From positions 434,001 through 498,000 of the forward strand of contig JAFWYE010000006.1 of NCBI GenBank assembly GCA_017517765.1: a DNA stretch of 64,000 bases, read 5' to 3'. Made by a program: the position numbers and the translations under genes. The notes below the pieces were generated by a model. It saw only the letters and a program-made list of their open reading frames with translations, ran no database searches and had not been told where the DNA came from. Within the stretch, counting starts at the first letter, position 1. Every line of letters begins with the position of its first letter. Positions 8,253 to 17,291 of the stretch are shown here, piece after piece. The DNA is from Bacilli bacterium (GTDB lineage: Bacteria; Bacillota_I; Bacilli_A; RFN20; DUOF01).

Positions 8253-9953
8253 CTACCACCTTATTAAATTAGAAACATTCTTTTTTCTATAATAAAAAGA
8301 CGTTTGTAACGTTATGAATAAAGTACATATTAAACATACAAATAGCCCCATGTACAGGTGAAAACCCAACATTTCACTTAATATTATTAAAAACAATGTA
8401 GCCAAAAACAATAATGTTATATTTATAACAACAGAGCTAAAAACACTCTTATTCACGCTTAGCGAATTAGCAATTAAAAAGGCATTAGTTTTTTGCTTAT
8501 CTATGAGTATGGATTTATTAAATTTACTAACGAAATATAAGCATAATAAAATAAGCATTAACTCTATATACCAAAAAACACGCTCTATGCCTATATATAA
8601 TTCCTTTAATGTGCTATAAAACTCATATTTATTATTTACCGCATCCACATTTTCTGGTTTTTTATTACTAAAACAAAGATACTTATAGGAGTCTATTGGT
8701 AGTTTGTTAAAGTATTCATATACACTATAACCATTATTTATCAATATTTCGTTTTCAAAATAATCTTTAGAGTATTTATAATCAAAATAAATATTTTTTT
8801 CACTCAAAAATTTCAATTCTTTGTATATTCCAACAACCTCTACCATTAGTGTTGTTTTATGCACATCAACATATTTATCGCTAACCATAAGATTTGATTT
8901 TAACTCTATTTTATCTCCAACATTATACTCATTACTTGCAATGACTTCATAATATCCCCGAGGATATCTACCACTTTCTAATCTGGCATTTTTATTATTT
9001 ATAACAGCCAAATCATTTCTGTTATAAAAAGCATTCAGTAAATAATCATAATTAAATTCATAATAAATACCTTTTTCTTTTAAATCATTTAACTCTTTTT
9101 CATTTAAATTCCTACAGTTTTTGATACTAATTCCTTTATCACTATTTGTTTCACATTTACTAAGATAAAACTTATTATAGTCAAGCGAATTTTCAATATC
9201 TGTATTCATGGATTTCAAAAATATATTTTTCATCGCTATAATTAAAAAAATAAATAACCCTAAAAACAAAAAACAAATAAACATTTTTATATTACTTTTC
9301 ATGTAATAACACCATTCTTTTTTTAAATATTTATAACTTAAACTAAAATTATTTTTATCGCTTTTAACTTCTCTTCCTTTGCAAAGAATATTTACATCAA
9401 TGTTTTTATTCTTTATAGATATTATTCCATTTACTTTTTTGATAATTTTCTTCCATTCATGGCAAACTAGTATAATCATTTTATTTTCAGCCATATTAAA
9501 AATATCTTTCATTACTACCTTTGCGCTACATTCATCTAAGTTCGTTGTGGGTTCATCAATCAATACAATACTATTATCTTTATACAAGCCCAATATAACT
9601 CCTATTCTTGCCTTTTCGCCAGTTGATAATTCACATGTTTTGGAATATAGTTTATCCTTTAAATCGTATTTTTTTAATACACAATAACTAATTCCATATA
9701 AATCCAAATGTTCTTTAACATTCAAATGCTCTATTAAACATGTATTTTGGAAAACATATGAAATATTTTTTCTATTGCATTCTATTTTTCCTTTATATCC
9801 ATCTATACCAGATATCATATTTAGTAAGGTTGTTTTTCCAACTCCACTTTTACCTTTAACTAAATATACCCCACAACCACTTATAGAAAAATTAACATTG
9901 TCAAATATTATCTTGTCATTATATTTCTTACTGACATTTAAAAATGTTATCAT
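8253..9953 (-). CDS. ABC transporter with fused ATPase and FtsX/MacB-type permease (2)
   Basis: 566 residues from ATG 9953, chosen because AGGTGA sits 5-6 nt upstream; a GTG at 9962 is also in frame but overlaps that site. Walker A GKSGVGKTT lies at residues 34-42, the signature is LSTGE instead of LSGGE, Walker B reads IVLIDEP and the H-loop CHEWKK. A membrane helix at about 220-240 is followed by a ~220-residue outer domain and three C-terminal helices. It is the first gene of a two-gene operon with the protein at 6135-8249. The Gly-to-Thr change in the signature may make one of the two ATP sites weaker, as in asymmetric ABC heterodimers (inference). Confidence 0.83.
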   Translation of the reverse strand: MITFLNVSKKYNDKIIFDNVNFSISGCGVYLVKGKSGVGKTTLLNMISGIDGYKGKIECNRKNISYVFQNTCLIEHLNVKEHLDLYGISYCVLKKYDLKDKLYSKTCELSTGEKARIGVILGLYKDNSIVLIDEPTTNLDECSAKVVMKDIFNMAENKMIILVCHEWKKIIKKVNGIISIKNKNIDVNILCKGREVKSDKNNFSLSYKYLKKEWCYYMKSNIKMFICFLFLGLFIFLIIAMKNIFLKSMNTDIENSLDYNKFYLSKCETNSDKGISIKNCRNLNEKELNDLKEKGIYYEFNYDYLLNAFYNRNDLAVINNKNARLESGRYPRGYYEVIASNEYNVGDKIELKSNLMVSDKYVDVHKTTLMVEVVGIYKELKFLSEKNIYFDYKYSKDYFENEILINNGYSVYEYFNKLPIDSYKYLCFSNKKPENVDAVNNKYEFYSTLKELYIGIERVFWYIELMLILLCLYFVSKFNKSILIDKQKTNAFLIANSLSVNKSVFSSVVINITLLFLATLFLIILSEMLGFHLYMGLFVCLICTLFITLQTSFYYRKKNVSNLIRW

Positions 9954-9998
9954 TAGCATCACCTAATAATAACATTACCTTTAGCACTTGATTTTACT

Positions 9999-10025
9999 AA
10001 AAAAGTGTCACTTTTTGTGACACTT
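9999..10025 (-). terminator. Terminator after the basic hypothetical protein
   Basis: An AAGTGTCA/TGACACTT stem with a 7-nt loop, followed on the minus strand by TTTTTT, overlaps the stop codon at 10024. It separates this gene from the ABC operon downstream. Confidence 0.8.
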
Positions 10026-10578
10026 ATCTCTTATTACTTGATTTTTTATCCTTTTTACTTTTCTTTTCTGTTTCAAAAGTTTGTTCTCTTTCTCTAACTT
10101 CATTCATTTCTTTAGACTTAGCTTGATCTCTTCTTTTTGCAAGTTCCATATTAATAGCTTGATAAGTTTTTAAAATTATCTTATCTTCATTTGATAAAGA
10201 TTTGCCAAGATCTACTTTTTCTTGTTTTATTTTATTAGCCTTCTTAGTATATTCTTTTTTCATATAATCTAATTGTTGCTTGCTCATATGTGGTAAAGAC
10301 CTTACCAAATTTTCCTCAACCATTCCTGGTCTTCTATCTTTTTCCTTGCCTTGAGATGGACCTGGATGTTCAGGAGTTCTTGCAAGCATAAAAATTTCTT
10401 GAAGAATATCTGCAATATCTCTTTTTCTTTGCTTTTCAACAGGAGTTGTATCAACTATCTGTCCCATAAGACGCCAAAACTCAGCATCTTCATGATGTCT
10501 TCTACGAGCCATTTCATGCTCTTTATCAGCTAGTGCATTAGGATTATAGCCTTGCTTTTTATCTTCTTTATGTTTCAT
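10024..10578 (-). CDS. Highly charged soluble protein, function unknown
   Basis: 184 residues from ATG 10578, which has AAGGTG 6 nt upstream; an in-frame GTG at 10587 falls inside that ribosome site and is rejected. No signal peptide or membrane helix. The N-terminal third is rich in His/Arg/Glu, a central part (LPHMSKQQLDYMKKEYTKKA, about 95-115) is amphipathic, and the C-terminal tail is almost entirely Lys/Glu/Arg, ending in KKSSNKR. A helical nucleic-acid- or ribosome-associated protein would fit the composition, but I recognise no domain. It is a monocistronic transcript bounded by a terminator. Confidence 0.7.
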   Translation of the reverse strand: MKHKEDKKQGYNPNALADKEHEMARRRHHEDAEFWRLMGQIVDTTPVEKQRKRDIADILQEIFMLARTPEHPGPSQGKEKDRRPGMVEENLVRSLPHMSKQQLDYMKKEYTKKANKIKQEKVDLGKSLSNEDKIILKTYQAINMELAKRRDQAKSKEMNEVREREQTFETEKKSKKDKKSSNKR

Positions 10579-10691
10579 AGCAAACACCTTCTTTATTTAT
10601 ATTTTATATAAATCCCCTATCTAAGTCAAAATAACCACTCACTTTATGCACAGTTATTTTAAAAAAATTAATCTCTTTTTTATAAAACTTG

Positions 10692-10720
10692 TTGATATTT
10701 AAATTATTTTGGTATATCAT
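10692..10720 (+). promoter_or_regulatory. Promoter of tRNA-Lys
   Basis: TTGATA (10692-10697), 17-bp spacer and TATCAT (10715-10720), placing the start point a few bases before the mature tRNA 5' end. Confidence 0.75.
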
Positions 10721-10730
10721 AGTAAAGCAT

Positions 10731-10806
10731 GGTTCCTTAGCTCAGCTGGTAGAGCAATTGACTCTTAATCAATGGGTCGCAGGTTCGAATCCTGTAGGAA
10801 TCACCA
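10731..10806 (+). tRNA. tRNA-Lys(CTT)
   Basis: 76 nt with encoded CCA. The acceptor GGTTCCT pairs with AGGAATC (one G-U), the D arm has GCTCAGCTGGTAGAGC, the anticodon loop CTCTTAA gives CTT (10764-10766), and the T arm is regular. It is a stand-alone unit with its own promoter and terminator. Confidence 0.96.
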
Positions 10807-10817
10807 TTTATAAAATC

Positions 10818-10847
10818 AAAAGTGGAGTTACCTCCACTTTTTTTATT
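10818..10847. terminator. Bidirectional terminator between tRNA-Lys and the HAD phosphatase
   Basis: A 10-bp AAAAGTGGAG stem with a TTAC loop has T-rich tails on both strands, serving the tRNA on plus and the phosphatase gene (stop at 10843) on minus. Confidence 0.85.
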
Positions 10848-11508
10848 TATTTATTTCTAAGTATCCTAAAATGTCTAACATATTTGTAGTGCCATCTATA
10901 ACACTATGCCATATAGTTGAATTTTCAAACCTTGTTCTTTTTCCAGGATTTAAGCAAATAGTATGACAACCACTAAGATAAACATATTCATCATTATCAC
11001 CATTACCAATAAATGTTATCTCGGTTGGATTTGTTCCTGTAGTAGAACAATATTCATCAATGAATAATTTTTTTCCTTCATCATCATATCTAGTAGGAAC
11101 AATATGAGTTAGTAAACCATTTTCGTCGAATTCAAATCCACATGCATAAATCCCATCAAAATATTTCACTAAATCTCCAAGTTTATCCCTAACAACAGCT
11201 TCTACTCCACCACTTATAATATATAAAGCATATCCATTGTCTTTTAGTGTTTTCAATGTCTCTTCTAGGTTTTCCATTAATTCCATACCTTGAGCAACTT
11301 TGAAAAGCATTTCCTTACTAAATCCTCTTTTTTTATACTCTATTTCAATAAGTTCACACCACTTGATATAATCTATTTCCTTATCTCTATATTTGCAATA
11401 AATTTCATAATCCACATCTAAAGCATCAATAATTTCCCACATCTTAGTCCAAATCTCATGAGATTTTTGAGTTAATGTGCCATCAAAATCAAATACTATT
11501 GTTTTCAT
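10843..11508 (-). CDS. HAD-family phosphatase, SerB-like
   Basis: 221 residues. Motif I DFDGT (residues 7-11, nucleophile Asp7), motif II SGG at about 99-101, and motif III GNGDND near 168-173 are all present, with a helical cap between motifs I and II. The layout matches the phosphoserine-phosphatase/SerB-like branch of HAD hydrolases that cleave small phosphomonoesters in the cytoplasm. Substrate cannot be fixed from sequence: phosphoserine, a nucleotide or a sugar phosphate are all possible, and no serA or serC neighbour supports the serine pathway. It is transcribed alone. Confidence 0.8.
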   Translation of the reverse strand: MKTIVFDFDGTLTQKSHEIWTKMWEIIDALDVDYEIYCKYRDKEIDYIKWCELIEIEYKKRGFSKEMLFKVAQGMELMENLEETLKTLKDNGYALYIISGGVEAVVRDKLGDLVKYFDGIYACGFEFDENGLLTHIVPTRYDDEGKKLFIDEYCSTTGTNPTEITFIGNGDNDEYVYLSGCHTICLNPGKRTRFENSTIWHSVIDGTTNMLDILGYLEINK

Positions 11509-11652
11509 TTAAATCACCAAAAATAGTATATCATAAATACGATGATTTAAAATTTAATTATCATATATTTTTAACCTGGCCCTTTTTATATAATTAAAGT
11601 GAATAAAATGTTATTATTTAATAAATGGTAAAAATAAATAATCAACATATTC

Positions 11653-11688
11653 AAAATGCCAACATTAACTTATGTTGACATTTTTTTT
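11653..11688 (+). terminator. Terminator-like hairpin in the leader of the gene at 11713
   Basis: A 13-bp stem with one C-A mismatch (11653-11665 with 11672-11684), loop TAACTT, ends in eight T residues on the plus strand. No plus-strand gene ends just upstream, so it terminates either a short RNA that starts near 11600 or the leader of the following gene. Confidence 0.65.
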
Positions 11689-11712
11689 AGAAATGTTATT
11701 ATGAAATTGTAG

Positions 11713-12183
11713 GTGATTAAAATGAGTTTAGAAGAATTACAAAAAGAAAGAGAAGAGTTAGATTCTAAAATTGCCAAATTAGAGGGCTATGTAGGAAAAA
11801 AAGAAAAGAAAGATATCTTACTAGGAGACTACATCGGTAGTGGATTAGAATTTATTCCTGAAGTATTACCTGTAGTTTTACTTCCAGCACTAATGGGATT
11901 CGAACTGTATGGTGAAGCTTTAGAGTGTGAAACTCTAGCTGGAAAGATTGCAATGTGTGCCTTATCTACACCTCTTGCAGTTCCTTGTATTGGGTTATCT
12001 TTAATACTTGCCGCTCCTTTTGCAATACCAACAATCGCATTATCCGCGGTTATGGGAGGAGTTCAATCTACATATGCAGGTGCTCACAATGCTAGACTTT
12101 CAAAAGCTGAAAAGAAATTACAAAAATTAAAAACTAAAAGGGAAGAATTAGAACAAAAAATCCAAAAAACAACTTCTCGTTAA
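11713..12183 (+). CDS. Small protein with coiled coils flanking a hydrophobic core, function unknown
   Basis: 156 residues. Residues 1-35 and 125-156 are charged heptad-like helices (LEELQKEREELDSKIAKLEG and KLQKLKTKREELEQKIQK) that could pair as an antiparallel coiled coil; the centre (about 45-120) is hydrophobic and Ala/Pro/Leu-rich with probably two membrane segments. The start is ATG at 11722 or TTG-type codon at 11713; AGGTGATTAAA precedes ATG 11722, which would give 153 residues and is preferred. The product would be a membrane hairpin with cytoplasmic coiled-coil arms. No family recognised. Confidence 0.7.
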   Translation: MIKMSLEELQKEREELDSKIAKLEGYVGKKEKKDILLGDYIGSGLEFIPEVLPVVLLPALMGFELYGEALECETLAGKIAMCALSTPLAVPCIGLSLILAAPFAIPTIALSAVMGGVQSTYAGAHNARLSKAEKKLQKLKTKREELEQKIQKTTSR

Positions 12184-12186
12184 TAA

Positions 12187-12217
12187 AAAAATGTATCACT
12201 ACCTGTGATACATTTTT
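12187..12217. terminator. Bidirectional terminator between convergent genes
   Basis: A 13-bp AAAAATGTATCAC stem with a 5-nt loop and T-rich ends on both strands, between the stop codons at 12183 and 12224. Confidence 0.85.
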
Positions 12218-12223
12218 ATTTTA

Positions 12224-12733
12224 TTAATTTGCTAAATTTGCCAATACTTCAATAGCTTGATTAACTGTCTTAGATTTTCTCATTCCACTAACGACATTGT
12301 TTTCATCAACATTATGTAAGTTCATTTCCAAACAATACATACCATTGTTACCTTTATTGAATAGTTGAAGCATATATTCATATCCTTTTGGAACTAAAAC
12401 TTTATTAATATTTAGATATAATAAATTTTTTTCTCCTTCTATATATCCATGAAATAAGCTCCTTGTAATAGCAGTACTTTCATAATCCTCATCATTAGGG
12501 TCTCCATCAATAAGCTCATTCATTTCTTCAATTTCATCATAGTAATCATTTAAAGTTTCTAGAAAACTTTCATCATTTTTTGAATAATCATAGAAATTAA
12601 TTAATGTAGGTTTTTCCTCACTATTTGATAAATATGATCCTAAGCAAATAACTTTTTCATTACTTGCAATTCCTAACTTTTTATAATTTCGTGGATCTAT
12701 TTTTCTCCATCCTGTTGGTACCTCTATAGCCAT
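12224..12733 (-). CDS. Soluble acidic hypothetical protein
   Basis: 169 residues with no signal peptide or membrane helix. It opens with IEVPTGWRKIDPRNYKKLG, and alternating beta-prone and helical stretches suggest a compact alpha/beta fold; a start such as 'VPxGWxxI' is seen in several small stress- or secretion-linked domains, but I cannot assign one. A strongly acidic segment (about 62-85) follows. It lies 12 nt downstream of pta on the same strand and is probably co-transcribed with it; that may be mere proximity. GAGGG ribosome site precedes the ATG. Confidence 0.65.
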   Translation of the reverse strand: MAIEVPTGWRKIDPRNYKKLGIASNEKVICLGSYLSNSEEKPTLINFYDYSKNDESFLETLNDYYDEIEEMNELIDGDPNDEDYESTAITRSLFHGYIEGEKNLLYLNINKVLVPKGYEYMLQLFNKGNNGMYCLEMNLHNVDENNVVSGMRKSKTVNQAIEVLANLAN

Positions 12734-12745
12734 ATTTTTCCCTCA

Positions 12746-13708
12746 CTAACCTTGATTAAGTGTAATGATAGCCATTTTATAAACATCATCTTCATTACAT
12801 CCTCTACTCAAATCATTAATTGGTTTTCTAATACCTTGTAATATAGGACCTAGAGCTTCATAATCTCCTAGTCTTTGAGCAATCTTATATCCTATGTTTC
12901 CTGCATTAAGAGTTGGGAAAATAAATACATTAGCATTTCCTGCAACACTGCTATTAGGTGCTTTTTGTTTTCCAACACTTTCTACAATTGCGGCATCAAA
13001 TTGAAGCTCTCCATCAAATTCAAAATTAGCCCCTTCTTCTTTTAAAAGTTTAACTGCTTCACTAACTTTACTAACATGTTCATGCTTAGCACTACCCATG
13101 CTAGAAAAACTTAAAAATGCTACTTTAGGCTCAATATTAAATACTCTAGCACTATCAGCACTATCCTTAGCTATATCTTTTAATTCTTCACTTGTTGGAT
13201 CTACATTAATAGCACAATCTGCAAAAATTAATGGTTCTTTACCTTCTTTATTCATATAGAAACAAGAAGAAACAATTTTAGAAGTCGGCTTAGTCTTAAT
13301 TATTTGAAGAGCAGGTCGAACTGTATCAGCAGTAGAGTATGTTGCTCCACCAAGTACAGCATCACACTCTCCTACTTCAAGCATCATAACCGCATAGTAA
13401 TTTCTACCAGTTAGCATCTTTTTGCAATCTTCCAAAGAATTCTTACCTTTTCTAATTTCTACCATTTTATTAGCATATTCTTCAAATCTAGAATCATTAA
13501 CAGGATCAACTATTTCCATGCCATTAATATCTAAATTATTGTCTCTTGCCAAATTATTTATAACTTCTTTATTTCCTAATAATATAGGATTTGCCACTTT
13601 TTCATTATAAAGTCTAACAGCAGCTTTTAATATTCTTATATCATCACCTTCAGGAAAGGCAATTTTCTTGCCCTTCCCAATGATTTTACTTTTCATCAAT
13701 TCTAGCAC
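12746..13708 (-). CDS. pta: Phosphate acetyltransferase
   Basis: 320 residues, the length of the short Pta/EutD class. It interconverts acetyl-CoA plus phosphate and acetyl phosphate plus CoA; with acetate kinase this yields ATP in fermentation. Family signatures are visible throughout: KKIAFPEGDDIRILKAA near the start, GGATYSTADTVRPALQII in the middle, VAFLSFSSMGSAKH, ELQFDAAIV, and the C-terminal FPTLNAGNIGYKIAQRLG segment. Start is GTG 13708 with GGAGG 7 nt upstream; the ATG four codons later is too far away. ackA is not in the window. It sits 11 nt after the large membrane protein and may share its transcript. Confidence 0.95.
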   Translation of the reverse strand: MLELMKSKIIGKGKKIAFPEGDDIRILKAAVRLYNEKVANPILLGNKEVINNLARDNNLDINGMEIVDPVNDSRFEEYANKMVEIRKGKNSLEDCKKMLTGRNYYAVMMLEVGECDAVLGGATYSTADTVRPALQIIKTKPTSKIVSSCFYMNKEGKEPLIFADCAINVDPTSEELKDIAKDSADSARVFNIEPKVAFLSFSSMGSAKHEHVSKVSEAVKLLKEEGANFEFDGELQFDAAIVESVGKQKAPNSSVAGNANVFIFPTLNAGNIGYKIAQRLGDYEALGPILQGIRKPINDLSRGCNEDDVYKMAIITLNQG

Positions 13709-13719
13709 TATAATTCCTC

Positions 13720-16700
13720 CTATGGTTGTGATGGATTTAATAACTTATCAAATGTTTCTTCCCAAGTACCCTCTTTGTCTATTTCATGACTATCACCATC
13801 ATTAATTATGTCCGTAACAATCTTATTAGCTACATTTTGAGAACTATTTTCATCAATAAGTGTAGATGAATCAATCGCATCTAATAAATCACCAATTATT
13901 TCTGCATCTGGATCACTCATATTTTCAAGCGCTTCCATACCATCTCTAATTGCAAGAAGTACATTTAGCTCAGCTTCCCAAGTATCTTTTGACCACTCTG
14001 TTGTGTCTACAGAATTATCAACATTAACTCCATACTCAGTGTTTGTAATGCCACTCTTTAAATCAGTTAAGAATGATTCATATTGAGGCACAAATATTTT
14101 ACTATCAGGCATACTATATAGCATCATTGCTACATTTCCAGTAACACTTGTAGTCATATTATCCATTGTTATTCCATCTAATGTAGATGCATTTATAAAG
14201 ATTGTTTTTTCATAATCATATTGAGTAATAAATCCCACCATAGTAGCTTTTAATTCGCCAACTGTAGGAACTCTCAATTGAACTCCACCTTGCTTATTAA
14301 CAGTTTCAACCATTAATATCATAATATTATGCTTACATCCACCTAGTAAGTCACTATTTTCAATTGTAGTAAATAAAGCATCGGTAACATCGCTAGAACC
14401 ACTAACTCCAGTCAATGTTTTAATTACATCTAATTCATCGCTCCATGATTCAACACCTTTAATTGCTGCTATTAAAGCTGCATTTTCACTATCAGTTGTA
14501 TCATCATCATGACTAATACCTGCATCTGTAAGAGTAGCTACAAGAGCATCAATTGCTGCATCAGCAAAAATATTTGAACTCATTACATTATCCAAAACAT
14601 AATCAATATCATCTCTTTGATCAGGTGTTAGATTAGCAAAATCAATATCCCCTAAACCTGTAATAACTTCTTGTTTTTCAATGATATTAAGCAATATTGT
14701 TTTTTCCTTTGTAAAGTCAACTTGTGACTTATCTATTTCACTTACATCAACAATTTCAGCACTCTTTATAGCATATAATAGTAAATCAACTTTAATATCT
14801 TTTAATAAGTACATAGCATCAACAGCATCTAAAATTGCAGATAATGTTGTTTTATCAGTTAAATCACCAGATGAAGTAATAGTATCTACCACTACAGCTA
14901 AATTATCAACTTCATGTAACCATACTCTATTAAGTGTATTAGCTACTAAATCTTCTTCATTTGCAGTATGTTCAATACCATCAATATAATATTTGTTATT
15001 TACATCAACATTATATTCAGCTTCATCAATTACAACGTAATTTGGATAAACTTCTACTAATGCATTTACATTAGCAATAGCTCCTTCATTTAATTCAATT
15101 TCATAACTTGCTAGCATATCGCTAACCATAGTATCTAAGAATTTAACAATACCATCCTTTAACAAATCCATTTCAAATGCAGTAGCTAAAATATTAGCAA
15201 TAATTGCTTCGTTCTTTTCTACTTTTAATAAATCTAAACTCACACTCTCTAAAGAAGTGATTTCAAGTTTAGCAAATTCTTCACTAATTGTTTCTAAAGA
15301 AACTAGTTGTTCTTTCCAATACGCATAGAATTTAGCTTCTTCTTCGTCTGCATTTGGAGCAGTATAATCAATATATTCAATCTTATTAGGATCAATTTCA
15401 ATATTTAACATCGGGAATAAAGTCTTATATGCTATTGGGAAAGCAAGTATCATAGCTTTAGTTTCCTTTAAGTCATTCATTAAGTTATTAACAGTTAAGA
15501 AATCAACTTTGTTTTCAGTTGTAAAGTCTTTGTATAATTTACAAATATCTTCTAATACAACAAGTTCATTCTTCCAATCTTGCTCTGTATTAACATTAAT
15601 TAGCATTTGTGCATTTAAGTTAATATCAAAATTCTTTAATACGTTATTAAGCTGAGCAACTAATATGTCATCAAATATGTTAGATGAGGTAACTTTTGCA
15701 AGTAATTTTGCTAATGCATCTACTGTATTAGTCTTTATTGTACCATTTACATATAAAGAATTAACAATGTTACCAACTATGTCACCCTCAGTTACTGAAG
15801 ACATAGATGCTAACTCAAGTGATTTAACTAAATTAACAGCATCTAAAATTAAAGTAACATATTCATTGTTATCACTTTGCTCTAAAGTTTCAACAAGACC
15901 ATAATCATCTAATAAATTTGTCATTAAGCTTGGCATAGCCTTAGATAAAATCTTTATCGTTAAAACCTTATTAAGAATAGTTTCTACTTCTTCACTACTA
16001 ACTGCATTAATTACTTTTATATAGTCACCTTGATTTTCATTATACTTCTCTAAAAGCTTTGCATTAATAATAGTTCTAAGTAATCCTGTTATTGCAAGTA
16101 ATTCTTGTTTTACTTCTTCTGAACTCTCGTACTTTATCTTACTAACAATATCAGTATCATTAGTTATGTTAACTAGTTGTTCAGATAAGAACGCTTCTAG
16201 AACATAGTTTACACCATTTCCCATTAGTGCATCTAATGACTTAGTTTCAAATAACAATGTTATAGCTTGATCTATTTTATCTAAATCTAATTGACTTAAA
16301 TCTAATTTTGAAATATCAGTTCCAGTACTAAGCACTGTTATAAGACCTGATTCTTCTACATATACAGCAGCTTTAACCATTGTAGCTAATTCTTCTTCAA
16401 CGTTAGTCTTCTCACCCTCAACTTCTACTTGAGTCAAATAATTTGAGATAGCTTCATTAAGTGGATTATCAGTTACAAATCCAATAAAACTATTGTTGTA
16501 GGCATCTAGATATAATAAATAATCTTTGAAGTTTTCAAAATAACTAATACTTCCTAAATTTTTAGATTCTGTAGCATCTTGTCCTGCTTTATAAATTCTT
16601 GTAACAAAACCTAGTGGAGTAAACAATAAACTTGTAACAACAACATATTGTGCACCTTTTAATACTCCCCCAATAATTCTATGATGCTTTTTCTTTTTAA

Positions 16701-17196
16701 TCTTCTTACCTTTTTCAGTTCTAAGGTATTCACCATTTTCATCAACTTCAAATCTTGTATATTTAAAGATAAGCTTACTAATAAGCGCGTAGATTGCCAT
16801 ATATATCCAATATAGTGGGAAAGATAGTGGCAAGCCTATTAGCATAAACACAAAAAACAATAAAAGTGAAATGATAGCGCTAGGATATTCTAATACAACA
16901 TCTAATAATCCTGGAATGCCATCAAAGAAACTTGTTATTGTTTCATTTGAAGTTATTGCATTATTTACATAGGCATCTAGAGTTACACCATTAACATTTA
17001 TAGTCATTGCAGCTCTAGTAGTCATTGGTAAAAGTAAAATAACTGCAGTTGTATAAATTGCAACATAAATTAATCTTCTAATTACCTTTCTATTTCCTTT
17101 AATCATACCAACGATAAGTCCCCACAAGAACACTATTAAGAAAAATAGTATAGGACCCCATTTGATGATTGCTAAAATATTTTCTTGATTTAACAT
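13720..17196 (-). CDS. Large membrane protein with CvpA-like N terminus and long helical repeat region
   Basis: 1158 residues. The first ~210 contain four hydrophobic segments (about 12-33, 39-57, 106-142, 178-200); the first two, with a short basic GMIKGNRKVIRR link, look like the start of CvpA-type proteins (tentative). A basic loop (RTEKGKKIKKKKHH) marks the cytoplasmic side before the last helix. The remaining ~950 residues are acidic, Ala/Leu/Ile-rich, predicted helical, and contain recurring Trp-x-x-Glu-Leu modules (WKNEL, WKEQL, WSDEL, WEAEL, WEETF). No enzyme motif is seen. The likely picture is a membrane-anchored protein with an extended helical-repeat domain outside the cell. It follows nusG after a terminator. 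Confidence 0.7.
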   Translation of the reverse strand: MLNQENILAIIKWGPILFFLIVFLWGLIVGMIKGNRKVIRRLIYVAIYTTAVILLLPMTTRAAMTINVNGVTLDAYVNNAITSNETITSFFDGIPGLLDVVLEYPSAIISLLLFFVFMLIGLPLSFPLYWIYMAIYALISKLIFKYTRFEVDENGEYLRTEKGKKIKKKKHHRIIGGVLKGAQYVVVTSLLFTPLGFVTRIYKAGQDATESKNLGSISYFENFKDYLLYLDAYNNSFIGFVTDNPLNEAISNYLTQVEVEGEKTNVEEELATMVKAAVYVEESGLITVLSTGTDISKLDLSQLDLDKIDQAITLLFETKSLDALMGNGVNYVLEAFLSEQLVNITNDTDIVSKIKYESSEEVKQELLAITGLLRTIINAKLLEKYNENQGDYIKVINAVSSEEVETILNKVLTIKILSKAMPSLMTNLLDDYGLVETLEQSDNNEYVTLILDAVNLVKSLELASMSSVTEGDIVGNIVNSLYVNGTIKTNTVDALAKLLAKVTSSNIFDDILVAQLNNVLKNFDINLNAQMLINVNTEQDWKNELVVLEDICKLYKDFTTENKVDFLTVNNLMNDLKETKAMILAFPIAYKTLFPMLNIEIDPNKIEYIDYTAPNADEEEAKFYAYWKEQLVSLETISEEFAKLEITSLESVSLDLLKVEKNEAIIANILATAFEMDLLKDGIVKFLDTMVSDMLASYEIELNEGAIANVNALVEVYPNYVVIDEAEYNVDVNNKYYIDGIEHTANEEDLVANTLNRVWLHEVDNLAVVVDTITSSGDLTDKTTLSAILDAVDAMYLLKDIKVDLLLYAIKSAEIVDVSEIDKSQVDFTKEKTILLNIIEKQEVITGLGDIDFANLTPDQRDDIDYVLDNVMSSNIFADAAIDALVATLTDAGISHDDDTTDSENAALIAAIKGVESWSDELDVIKTLTGVSGSSDVTDALFTTIENSDLLGGCKHNIMILMVETVNKQGGVQLRVPTVGELKATMVGFITQYDYEKTIFINASTLDGITMDNMTTSVTGNVAMMLYSMPDSKIFVPQYESFLTDLKSGITNTEYGVNVDNSVDTTEWSKDTWEAELNVLLAIRDGMEALENMSDPDAEIIGDLLDAIDSSTLIDENSSQNVANKIVTDIINDGDSHEIDKEGTWEETFDKLLNPSQP

Positions 17197-17261
17197 ATTA
17201 TCACCATCCTAAAATAATTATACAATTATTTTCAAATTATAAACATATATTTTTAAATTAA

Positions 17262-17291
17262 ACAAAAAAAATGTAGGTAAAACCTACATTT
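17262..17291 (-). terminator. Terminator after nusG
   Basis: Minus strand: a 10-bp AAATGTAGGT/ACCTACATTT stem with a TTT loop followed by a run of eight T residues, overlapping the nusG stop codon. Confidence 0.9.

Noticed and set aside
10689-10889. 66-residue plus-strand frame over the tRNA-Lys gene
   Set aside because: It is translation of tRNA sequence (the familiar LAQLVEQ-type artefact) and terminator DNA, with no ribosome site.
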